Shown here: positions 22,324 through 27,992 of the stretch, piece by piece | Layout: each line of letters opens with the position of its first letter | How positions within the stretch are numbered: the first letter of the stretch is position 1 | NCBI GenBank assembly: GCA_964552235.1 | Contig: CAZKGO010000065.1 | Location: 1 to 28,129, forward strand | Source of the DNA: CAVTHK01 sp964552235 | Lineage (GTDB): Bacteria > Spirochaetota > Spirochaetia > SZUA-6 > CAVTHK01 | Direction: 5' to 3' | Length of the DNA: 28,129 nucleotides | Translations under genes and position numbers: made by a program | The notes under the pieces: generated by a model | Database searches by the model: none | What the model saw: only the letters and a program-made list of their open reading frames with translations | Told to the model about the DNA's origin: nothing

Positions 22324-22350
22324 GAAACCATCGCGCGGCCGCAGCGTATA
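22324..22350 (+). promoter_or_regulatory. ECF-type (sigma-W-like) promoter upstream of the sigma-factor gene
   Basis: GAAAC (22324-22328) and CGTA (22345-22348, within CGTATA) are separated by exactly 16 bases. This matches the TGAAAC-N16-CGTA pattern known for Bacillus sigma-W-type ECF factors. It lies about 100 bases before the sigma-factor start. The natural reading is autoregulation by the encoded sigma factor, which is inference. Confidence 0.45.
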
Positions 22351-22448
22351 GAGTCAATGGCGGGGCAGGTCTCGCGCGGCCCCCTGCGCTGAGGTGATTC
22401 CTGGGTCGGCATGCGAGCGGCAATACTGACTCCGCAGACCTCCTGTCC

Positions 22449-23012
22449 GTGCAGCGGTCGCTCCGCGGCGACGAGCAGGCGTTCCGCGACCTCGTCGACC
22501 GCTACACGCCGGTGCTCTTTGCTCTGGCCGCCCGTATGCTCGGCGACCGCGACGAAGCCTCCGACGCGGTCCAGGAGATATTCCTCAGGGCGTTCCGGGC
22601 CCTGCCGCGCTTCCGTCTCGACGCTCGCTTCCACACCTGGCTGTACACGATCGCGCTCAACTGGCTGCGCTCGCGCCTGCGCTCGCAGCGCGCGCGGCGC
22701 GCGGCCGAGGCCCGGCTCGAGCCGCCGGCCGACGGGCCCGATCCCGCCGACGTCGCCGTCGACCGCGAGGCCGAGCGCCTCGCAGCCGCTGCCCTCCAGC
22801 GGCTGCACCCCCGCTACCGCGAGCCGTTCCTCCTGCGCCATGCGCAGGAGCTCTCGATCCGGGAAATCGCCGACGTCCTCGGTCTGCCCGAGGGCACGGT
22901 CAAGGTCAGGCTCCACCGAGCGCGCCTGCTGCTCGCGGCAGCTCTCGAAGGCAGCCGGGGCGCCGGCGACGGCCCGACCCCGACGAAACCTCCGCGGGGC
23001 CGGGGAGTATAG
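22449..23012 (+). CDS. ECF-family RNA polymerase sigma factor
   Basis: The 187-residue protein has region 2 (residues 5-78: SLRGDEQAFRDLVDRYTPVL, then DAVQEIFLRAFRALPRF and the -10-recognition segment FHTWLYTIALNWLRSRLR). After a short linker, region 4 follows (RLHPRYREPFLLRHAQELSI with the helix-turn-helix IREIADVLGLPEGTVKVRLH). There is no region 1.1 or 3, as expected for group 4 (ECF) factors. The GTG at 22449 is the first canonical start. However, the frame is open back to 22398 and reads TDSADLLSVQ just upstream, resembling the usual ECF N-terminus. A CTG at 22401, four bases behind GAGGTG, may therefore be the real start. An anti-sigma gene follows after 16 bases. Confidence 0.92.
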   Translation: MQRSLRGDEQAFRDLVDRYTPVLFALAARMLGDRDEASDAVQEIFLRAFRALPRFRLDARFHTWLYTIALNWLRSRLRSQRARRAAEARLEPPADGPDPADVAVDREAERLAAAALQRLHPRYREPFLLRHAQELSIREIADVLGLPEGTVKVRLHRARLLLAAALEGSRGAGDGPTPTKPPRGRGV

Positions 23013-23028
23013 AAGGGTGGAGAGCGAG

Positions 23029-23622
23029 ATGGACTGCAGGACCTGGCGCAGACAGCTGGCGGCGTGGCTCGAGCGCTCCGATGCGGCCGGACAGCAGGCG
23101 AGGATCCCGCCTGAGCTGGCCGAGCACGCAGCGGGCTGCCGCGACTGCGCCGTGCGGCTGCGCGCGGCCCAGCGGCTGCTGGCTCCCGCCGTCGTCCCGG
23201 TGCCTGCGGACCTGAGCGAGCGCGTGTGGGCCCGCCTGCAGCGCGAGCGCGCCGGGGCGCGCCGGCCCGCGCCGGCGCCGCAGCGGTGGCTCGCTGTGGC
23301 TGCGATGGTGGCCATCGCCGCTGCTGGCGGCTTTGTGGTCGCCCGCGTCGGGCGCGACGTCGTGCACGTGCGGCTCGCGGTCGAGGCGCCCGGGGCGCGG
23401 CAGGTGTCGGTCGTGGGGGACTGGAACGAGTGGAGTCCCGAGAGCGATCGGCTCCTCGACCGTGACGGCGACGGGGTCTGGGAAGGCACGGTTCGGCTGC
23501 AGCGGCTGCGCGAGTACCGCTACCAGTTCCTGATCGACGGCGAGCAGTGGATCCCCGATCCGCAGGCCCCGGTGTCGATCGACGACGGGTTCGGCGGCCG
23601 CAGCTCCGTTCTCCAGCTGTAG
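23029..23622 (+). CDS. Zinc-finger anti-sigma factor with extracytoplasmic CBM48/AMPK-type glycan-binding module
   Basis: The 197-residue protein has three parts. Residues 1-50 form an anti-sigma zinc domain (zf-HC2): C3, then the H33-x3-C37-x2-C40 motif in AEHAAGCRDC. Residues 87-107 (RWLAVAAMVAIAAAGGFVVA) form one membrane helix. Residues 112-197 form an E-set glycan-binding module of the CBM48/AMPK-beta type: VSVVGDWNEWSPESDRL, GVWEGTVRL, YRYQFLIDGEQWIPDP. W135 and W174 match the two sugar-stacking tryptophans of AMPK-beta. The lysine and asparagine that also contact glycogen there are Gln166 and a Ser. Cytoplasmic zinc domains of this kind hold ECF factors inactive. The outside module suggests sensing of an alpha-glucan or another envelope glycan. 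The gene follows the sigma gene by 16 bases. Confidence 0.85.
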   Translation: MDCRTWRRQLAAWLERSDAAGQQARIPPELAEHAAGCRDCAVRLRAAQRLLAPAVVPVPADLSERVWARLQRERAGARRPAPAPQRWLAVAAMVAIAAAGGFVVARVGRDVVHVRLAVEAPGARQVSVVGDWNEWSPESDRLLDRDGDGVWEGTVRLQRLREYRYQFLIDGEQWIPDPQAPVSIDDGFGGRSSVLQL

Positions 23623-23652
23623 AGCAGTAGACAGGGAACGTGAAGGAGAATC

Positions 23653-24264
23653 ATGATGAAGAAGAAGGCTGCATTCGTTCTGCTGGCTCTCGTCGCGCTC
23701 GTCGCGACCGTGAGCTCCCAGGACCAGGATCGCCTCTACGTGAGGGAGCTGCTTCGCCTGATGGAGCGCGAGGGCTGGAACACATCGGAGACCGGTGAGC
23801 TCGAGCGGCTGATGCTGCAGCACCGCTGGCAGTGGCAGGTCGAGCCGGAGCCCGAGCCGGTGGCGCTCGCCCTCGGCTACGCCCGCAGGAACGGCCTCGC
23901 GGGTGATCCGCAGGCCGCGACGGAGATGGCGCTGGAGCTTTCGGCGCGCGCCGCCGAGATGACGCAGCTCGGCTTCCAGGCCCGCACAGTCGCACGGGCC
24001 GAGCTGGAGGCCGTCCGCGCCACCGTGCGTGCGATCAAGGACGGCGGCGCCGCCGCGCCGGGCACCCAGATCCGCGATCGCGACCGCGATCGGCTGCAGA
24101 CCAGCGAGCTGCTGCGGGATCAGCTGCGCGAGCAGATCCGCCTGCACGAAGCGGAGATGCTGCGCGCGCGCACCGGCGCCGGCGCCGCCGCTGACCAGCC
24201 CGGCCCGGGGCCCGGCGCGGGCTCGGGTGACCCCGCCGGTCCCGGACCCGGAAGGCGGCCCTGA
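23653..24264 (+). CDS. Secreted alpha-helical protein of unknown function
   Basis: I do not recognise a named family. The 203-residue product starts MMKKKAAFVLLALVALVATV, a signal peptide ending near VSSQ. The mature part is rich in Glu, Arg, Leu and Ala and strongly helical. It has the charged repeat RDRDRDRLQTSELLRDQLRE, likely a coiled coil, and ends in a flexible Gly/Pro tail of about 25 residues (PGPGPGAGSGD). GAAGGAGAA gives a good ribosome site for ATG 23653; ATG 23656 is equally possible. It lies 30 bases after the anti-sigma gene and six bases before the next gene, so it belongs to the sigma operon. A periplasmic role connected to the envelope response is inferred from context only. 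Confidence 0.75.
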   Translation: MMKKKAAFVLLALVALVATVSSQDQDRLYVRELLRLMEREGWNTSETGELERLMLQHRWQWQVEPEPEPVALALGYARRNGLAGDPQAATEMALELSARAAEMTQLGFQARTVARAELEAVRATVRAIKDGGAAAPGTQIRDRDRDRLQTSELLRDQLREQIRLHEAEMLRARTGAGAAADQPGPGPGAGSGDPAGPGPGRRP

Positions 24265-24270
24265 GGTGGC

Positions 24271-24936
24271 ATGAGGATCGATCGACTGTCGGCCGCCGCG
24301 GCGCTGCTGGCGCTCGCGGCGGCCTCCGTCTTTTCCGACCCGCTCGACGAGGCCCTGGCGCGCAGCTCCTACGCGCAGGCCGAGCGGGAGCAGATTGCCG
24401 TCGTGCTGCGCTCGGCCGCCGAGCGCGGCATACCTCTCGAGCTGACGCTGCCGCGGCTGCAGGAGGGCGTTGCCAAGCGGGCTCCGTCGGCCGCGGTGCG
24501 CGACGTCCTCGTCCGCGAGATTGAGGCGCTCGAGCGCGCGCGGGCCCTGCTCGGGGCCCTGCAGCCGGCAAGCGGTCTTGCGGCGCTGCCGCCCGCCTGG
24601 CAGCGCGCGGCCACGCTGCTGGGCTGGGGCGCCTCCGCCGAGGAGGTGACCGCCCTGGCCAGCGCCTCCTCGGGACGCCTCGACCGCTTTGTCCAGTCGG
24701 GGAACCTGCTGGTGTCGCTGGTCCAGTGGGGCCTGGATCAGGCGGCGGCAGCGCAGGTGGCCGTGACCGCCGCAGCCTCGCGCCTGCCTCCCGGTGACCT
24801 TGCGGGAATCGTCGCGGTGTTTTCTGCGGGACGCGGCCAGAGACGGGACCCGCTAGAGCTCGCGCGGGCGATCGTCAAGGAGCTGCCGGGATCGAGAACT
24901 CTGAGGCACCTGAGGGAGAGAACACTGTATGAGTAG
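24271..24936 (+). CDS. Second secreted alpha-helical protein of the sigma operon
   Basis: The 221-residue product starts MRIDRLSAAAALLALAAASV followed by FSD, a signal peptide. The body is helical. The motif ERGIPLELTLPRLQEGVAKR (residues 50-69) has a pattern, a hydrophobic helix pair with EGxAK, that I remember from uncharacterised exported proteins of spirochaetes and deltaproteobacteria. A second, more diverged unit (about residues 117-210) has the same alternation of short helices ending in IVKELPG. GAGGTGG lies before ATG 24271. It overlaps the following gene by eight bases (24929-24936), so translation is coupled. Function unknown; a periplasmic adaptor or chaperone is only a guess. Confidence 0.72.
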   Translation: MRIDRLSAAAALLALAAASVFSDPLDEALARSSYAQAEREQIAVVLRSAAERGIPLELTLPRLQEGVAKRAPSAAVRDVLVREIEALERARALLGALQPASGLAALPPAWQRAATLLGWGASAEEVTALASASSGRLDRFVQSGNLLVSLVQWGLDQAAAAQVAVTAAASRLPPGDLAGIVAVFSAGRGQRRDPLELARAIVKELPGSRTLRHLRERTLYE

Positions 24937-25993
24937 GGCACCGGTGCTCATCGCGATCGCGCTGCTGGTCGCCGCCGCTGCGGCAGGATTCGCCGACGAA
25001 GCGCTGCACACCGTCCTTCTGGGCCTGAGCACGGGCCCTGCCTGGGTCTCGGAAGCGGGCGAGGATGCCGAGGCCGCCTGGCGCATCCTCGCCTCCGGCG
25101 CCTACGGGTGCCGAACGACCGTGGGCAGCTCCGGCTTCGCCGCCCTGTCGGCTAGCGCGCTGGCCGTGATCGAAGACGCTTCGTCATTCGAGGCGCGGCC
25201 GTCGCTCAGCGTCGAATCACGGCTGCCCGCGGGGCCGGGCGAGATCGACGGGCTCCTCGGGGCGCGCGCGGCGCTGTTCGCCGACGAGCCATACCTGTTC
25301 GCAAACGGCCGCCTGGGCTACCGCCTCGACCGCGGCGGTCTGCTGCCCGCGGCCTGGCTCGTCGGGTCCCTCGAAGTGGAGCCCGACGACAGCGGCGACC
25401 TGGTCGGCGGGGGCCTGCGCTTCGGCCTGCTCGGCGACCGCTCGGTCCGCCTGGGGCTCGACCTCGTCGCCGAGGGGACCGTCCAGAGCTGGTACGAGAC
25501 CGAGGTCTACACCGATGGCGGACTCCCGAGCGGTGACAAGCGGCGGGACGCGGTGACCGATCTTCAGATCAAGCTCGGGGGACTGGCCGGCTACTTCCTG
25601 GAGTGGGAGGCTGGTCTCCAGGGCACGGGGCGCTTCTCCACGGCCAACCGCCTGCTCGCGTCGGGCTCGGTCGACTCGGATTCCGAGAGCCGGCTGAGCG
25701 GGGCCGTGTTCGCGGCCGCCCGGTGGAACCCCGACAGGCGCCTGGCAGCCCACCTCGCCCTCAGCGCCCGGCGGTCCTGGTACCTGGGCCGCGCCGCGCT
25801 CGACGAGGCGGGCGCGGCGACCGACGACCTGCTGCGCACGCTCGATCTGGCCGGCAGCCTGCGCGTCGACTGGCTCTTCGGCGACCGCATCTACCTGGTG
25901 CTCGACGGCCGGTTCCAGGGCGCTGCGGCCAACGACACGGCCGAGGAAAGCTCGAGCACTGAGCTGCGCATCGGAGTGGAGATCGCGCTGTAG
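24929..25993 (+). CDS. Outer-membrane beta-barrel-like protein of the sigma operon
   Basis: The 354-residue protein has a signal peptide (MSRAPVLIAIALLVAAAAAG with FADE after it) followed by many short amphipathic stretches with alternating polar and hydrophobic residues. Examples are FANGRLGYRLDRGG, AAWLVGSLEVEPDDSGD, VRLGLDLVAEGTVQSWYETE, LRVDWLFGDRIYLVLDGRF and the terminal TELRIGVEIAL. They are separated by acidic or glycine-rich turns, as expected for a transmembrane beta-barrel. The last residue is Leu rather than the usual Phe, but the strand pattern fits. No family is recognised. As last gene of the ECF operon it may be the surface output of the response, for example a glycan-binding or pore protein. 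Confidence 0.68.
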   Translation: MSRAPVLIAIALLVAAAAAGFADEALHTVLLGLSTGPAWVSEAGEDAEAAWRILASGAYGCRTTVGSSGFAALSASALAVIEDASSFEARPSLSVESRLPAGPGEIDGLLGARAALFADEPYLFANGRLGYRLDRGGLLPAAWLVGSLEVEPDDSGDLVGGGLRFGLLGDRSVRLGLDLVAEGTVQSWYETEVYTDGGLPSGDKRRDAVTDLQIKLGGLAGYFLEWEAGLQGTGRFSTANRLLASGSVDSDSESRLSGAVFAAARWNPDRRLAAHLALSARRSWYLGRAALDEAGAATDDLLRTLDLAGSLRVDWLFGDRIYLVLDGRFQGAAANDTAEESSSTELRIGVEIAL

Positions 25994-26014
25994 CGGTCCT
26001 GCGGCTGCGCGGCC

Positions 26015-26572
26015 TCAGGGCCTGAACTCGGCGCGCACCTCGGTCACGAGCCTGCCCACCTTCTCCGCTCCGGCCGGCTGGTAGCTCGGCTCGGCCTGGG
26101 AGGAGTCGGGCCGGCCGCCCACGCGGATCCTGCCGGTCCACAGCACGGTTTTCTCCCAGCGCAGGTTGCCTTCGACGCGGTAGACGTAGACTCCGTCGGG
26201 AACGCGCCTTCCCTCGGCGTCCCTGCAGTCCCAGGTGAGCCGGATCTGGCCGGGCCTCTGGGTCGGGCCGCTCACGGCGTCGATCTGGGGCTGGGTCCAG
26301 CGGGCGACTCCCGCGGTCCTGACCCAGGTCGGCACGCTCTGGGTGCGCCGTTCGAAGCCGCGCTTGCGCGCGGCAAAGTCTGTGGCGAAGATCGTGCGCA
26401 CGTGAGCGCCCGCCTCGTCCTCGATCCAGACCGCGAGCTGGTTGCTCGCGATTCCGCCGATCCGGTCCAGCCGGTAGCTGATCTCCACCCGGCCTCCCGC
26501 CTGCGCCTGGACGGAGGCCGCAGCGGCCGCCAGTCCCATCAACACCGCGAGCGTCTTCATCGTTGTTCTCAT
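26015..26572 (-). CDS. Periplasmic DUF2271-like protein
   Basis: The 185-residue protein starts MRTTMKTLAVLMGLAAAAAS and has a signal peptide ending VQAQA. The mature part matches the DUF2271 pattern: NQLAVWIEDEAGAHVRTIF, a tryptophan-containing middle (TWVRTAGVARWTQPQID, AVSGPTQRPG), and the FlgD/FN3-like segment TWDCRDAEGRRVPDGVYVY ending in RVEGNLRWEK. Family members are small periplasmic proteins of unknown function, sometimes near flavin-transfer or heme systems. ATG 26572 is chosen because a TATCTT box lies seven bases before it; ATG 26560 is the alternative. It is convergent with the barrel gene, 21 bases away, and divergent from the ChrB-domain gene. Confidence 0.75.
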   Translation of the reverse strand: MRTTMKTLAVLMGLAAAAASVQAQAGGRVEISYRLDRIGGIASNQLAVWIEDEAGAHVRTIFATDFAARKRGFERRTQSVPTWVRTAGVARWTQPQIDAVSGPTQRPGQIRLTWDCRDAEGRRVPDGVYVYRVEGNLRWEKTVLWTGRIRVGGRPDSSQAEPSYQPAGAEKVGRLVTEVRAEFRP

Positions 26573-26579
26573 TTCCGTC

Positions 26580-26609
26580 AAGATACGGCCTGCGCAGCCA
26601 GCCCGCCAA
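26580..26609 (-). promoter_or_regulatory. Promoter of the DUF2271 gene, probably leaderless
   Basis: On the minus strand TTGGCG (26609-26604), an 18-base spacer and TATCTT (26585-26580) precede ATG 26572 by seven bases. There is no ribosome binding site, so the transcript probably starts at the ATG. Confidence 0.4.
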
Positions 26610-26623
26610 GGGGCCAGGCATCC

Positions 26624-26652
26624 TTGCGCCCGCGGCCGCGTGGCCCCAGAAT
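26624..26652 (+). promoter_or_regulatory. Promoter of the ChrB-domain gene, probably leaderless
   Basis: TTGCGC (26624-26629), a 17-base spacer and CAGAAT (26647-26652) lie seven bases before ATG 26660. No ribosome binding site is present. The -35 boxes of this and the divergent promoter lie within 20 bases, so one regulator could control both. Confidence 0.4.
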
Positions 26653-26659
26653 AGGCGCC

Positions 26660-27280
26660 ATGAAATGGATCACCCGGTCGCACGTCCATGTGGATCGCGT
26701 GGCCTGCCCGTGGCTCATTGCGCGCTTTGTCGACAGCGATGCCGAGTTCCTGTTCGTGCCCAAGAGCGAGATCGAGCGCGTCGCCGGGGAGACCGGGGCG
26801 ATCCCGTTCGATGTGCCGGACGTCGAGCTGGGCCACGTCGACGGCCGCTGCTCTTTCGAATCGATCCTCCGCAGGTACGAGCTCAAGGACGCGGCCCTCG
26901 CCCGGCTGGCGAAAATCGTGCACGCCGCGGATGTCGCCGCGCACATCGACCGCGACCCGATCGCCAGGGGGCTCGAAGCGATCGCCACGGGGTTCAGCGT
27001 GCGCTGCCCGAGCGACCACGAGAACCTGGCCGCGCAGTTCGAGGTCTACGACGCGCTCTACGCCTGGTGCCGCCTTCAGGCCGCCGCAAACAAGGAGAGC
27101 GCCCCCCCGCTTGAGGCGGCGCCGGCGGATCCGGCAACGGCCGGCGTCCTCGGCGCAGCCGCTATCGTCGAGCGCGTCGCCGGGCGGGTCGCCCTGCGCT
27201 CGCACCCGGTGCCGCCAGGTGCTCCTGAGGCGTCAGCACCGCAAGCGTACCGCGTCGGAAGTCACCTGGATCGCGCGTAA
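26660..27280 (+). CDS. ChrB-domain chromate resistance protein
   Basis: The 206-residue protein is the stand-alone C-terminal domain of ChrB. MKWITRSHVHVDRVACPWLI then ARFVDSDAEFLFVP is its hallmark, with Arg, His, Asp and Cys likely at a metal or active site. FDVPDVELGHVDGRCSFESI and VHAADVAAHIDRDPIARGLE follow. In known systems ChrB acts with the chromate efflux pump ChrA, as a regulator or accessory protein. Here the only ChrA found is a decayed remnant 23 kb away. After about residue 150 the sequence becomes Ala/Pro-rich and overlaps the convergent toxin gene antisense by about 120 bases, so the true functional end may be earlier. The substrate in this organism may not be chromate. Confidence 0.85.
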   Translation: MKWITRSHVHVDRVACPWLIARFVDSDAEFLFVPKSEIERVAGETGAIPFDVPDVELGHVDGRCSFESILRRYELKDAALARLAKIVHAADVAAHIDRDPIARGLEAIATGFSVRCPSDHENLAAQFEVYDALYAWCRLQAAANKESAPPLEAAPADPATAGVLGAAAIVERVAGRVALRSHPVPPGAPEASAPQAYRVGSHLDRA

Positions 27281-27611
27281 CCAGGTAGCGCGCCCGGATG
27301 CGAGCCGCGGAGTGAAACAGGATGGCGTCCTCGAAGTCGCCGATGCCGCTGTCGAGCGCCTGGCCGATGATCCGTGCGTCGAGCGGGACCACCTCGAAGA
27401 TGTCGCGGATGAGCCGCACCCCCAGTCTTGCCTTGCCCATCCCTGCCAGCCTCCGCAGGATGTGGTAGCAGTCATTGAAGCTGATCGCCGAAACCCAGGC
27501 ATCCAGCTCGCCCGTCTCAGCGCGCGTCCAGATCTCGGCTGCGGGGGCGTAGAACGGATTCCGGCGGGCGAGGACGTCGAGCAGGACGTCGGTGTCGACA
27601 AAGACTCTCAC
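27162..27611 (-). CDS. PIN-domain toxin, VapC-like
   Basis: The 149-residue protein has the PIN nuclease fold. MRVFVDTDVLLDVLARRNPF carries the first catalytic Asp residues. SAISFNDCYHILRRLAG holds the second acidic site in helix 3, with Asn-Asp in place of the usual Glu. DSGIGDFEDAILFHSA and ARYLVTRDPGDFR contain the third and fourth acidic residues that bind Mg2+. VapC toxins cut tRNA or rRNA unless neutralised. GTG 27611 overlaps the antitoxin stop by GTGA, the classic arrangement. The last 20 residues are Arg/Ala-rich and overlap the ChrB-domain gene antisense; a stop in the original gene may have been lost. Confidence 0.85.
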   Translation of the reverse strand: MRVFVDTDVLLDVLARRNPFYAPAAEIWTRAETGELDAWVSAISFNDCYHILRRLAGMGKARLGVRLIRDIFEVVPLDARIIGQALDSGIGDFEDAILFHSAARIRARYLVTRDPGDFRRGTLAVLTPQEHLAAPGASAGRPARRRARR

Positions 27612-27865
27612 CTTTCGATCCCGTACTTCCGCGCCAGCTCCTCCTCGAGCAGCCGGCGCTCGGCCCGACGCGCGGGAATATCGACGAGTCCCGAAGCCCG
27701 CCGCGTGAGAGGGCCGATCGCTGGTGTCCCGCGCTGCGGCTCGGCCATGCCGTTCACCAGATGAGCGAACAGCGCCGAAACGCTCGTCTTCCGCTCCCTG
27801 GCAAGCTTCTTGGCCGCCCGCACGGTCGCCTGGTCGGCGCTCAGGGTCAGTTTGGTGGTCGCCAT
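27608..27865 (-). CDS. RHH-type antitoxin, VapB-like
   Basis: The 85-residue protein begins MATTKLTLSADQATVRAAKK and LARERKTSVSALFAHLV, a beta-strand and two helices of the ribbon-helix-helix DNA-binding fold as in DUF6364-type antitoxins. Its C-terminal part (RRLLEEELARKYGIER) is a charged helix that would wrap the PIN toxin. It lies directly upstream of the toxin gene with a four-base overlap. Such antitoxins bind their own promoter, and short TACGT elements upstream are candidate sites. ATG 27865 gives the right fold start; the frame upstream of it is not protein-like. Confidence 0.82.
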   Translation of the reverse strand: MATTKLTLSADQATVRAAKKLARERKTSVSALFAHLVNGMAEPQRGTPAIGPLTRRASGLVDIPARRAERRLLEEELARKYGIER

Positions 27866-27870
27866 GGGTG

Positions 27871-27902
27871 ATACGTACTTCTCGAAAAAAGGAACACGTA
27901 AC
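27871..27902 (-). promoter_or_regulatory. AT-richer control region of the toxin-antitoxin genes
   Basis: This short patch is clearly less GC-rich than its surroundings. It contains TACGTA (27872-27877) and ACGTAA (27896-27901) on either side of a run of six A. The repeated TACGT element fits autoregulation by the RHH antitoxin. Clear -35 and -10 boxes cannot be assigned. Confidence 0.35.
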
Positions 27903-27929
27903 ACTGCTGCCGGCGTCAAGCCCGCGGAG

Positions 27930-27953
27930 CGCTTGAAGCGCGCTCCGGCTTCG
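27930..27953. repeat. Intergenic hairpin upstream of the toxin-antitoxin genes
   Basis: GGAGCGC and GCGCTCC pair perfectly around TTGAAGC in the 127-base gap between the partial gene at the right edge and the antitoxin gene. Without a T-run it is a weak terminator candidate for the upstream minus-strand gene. Confidence 0.3.
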
Positions 27954-27992
27954 TGCGCAGGTTCAGGCCGCCGCGGCCTGCCTCGGCGGTCC

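Noticed and set aside
24061..24096. Tandem repeat of CGCGATC/CGACCG units
   Set aside because: It encodes the charged coiled-coil segment of the secreted protein and is too short and irregular to be an independent repeat element.
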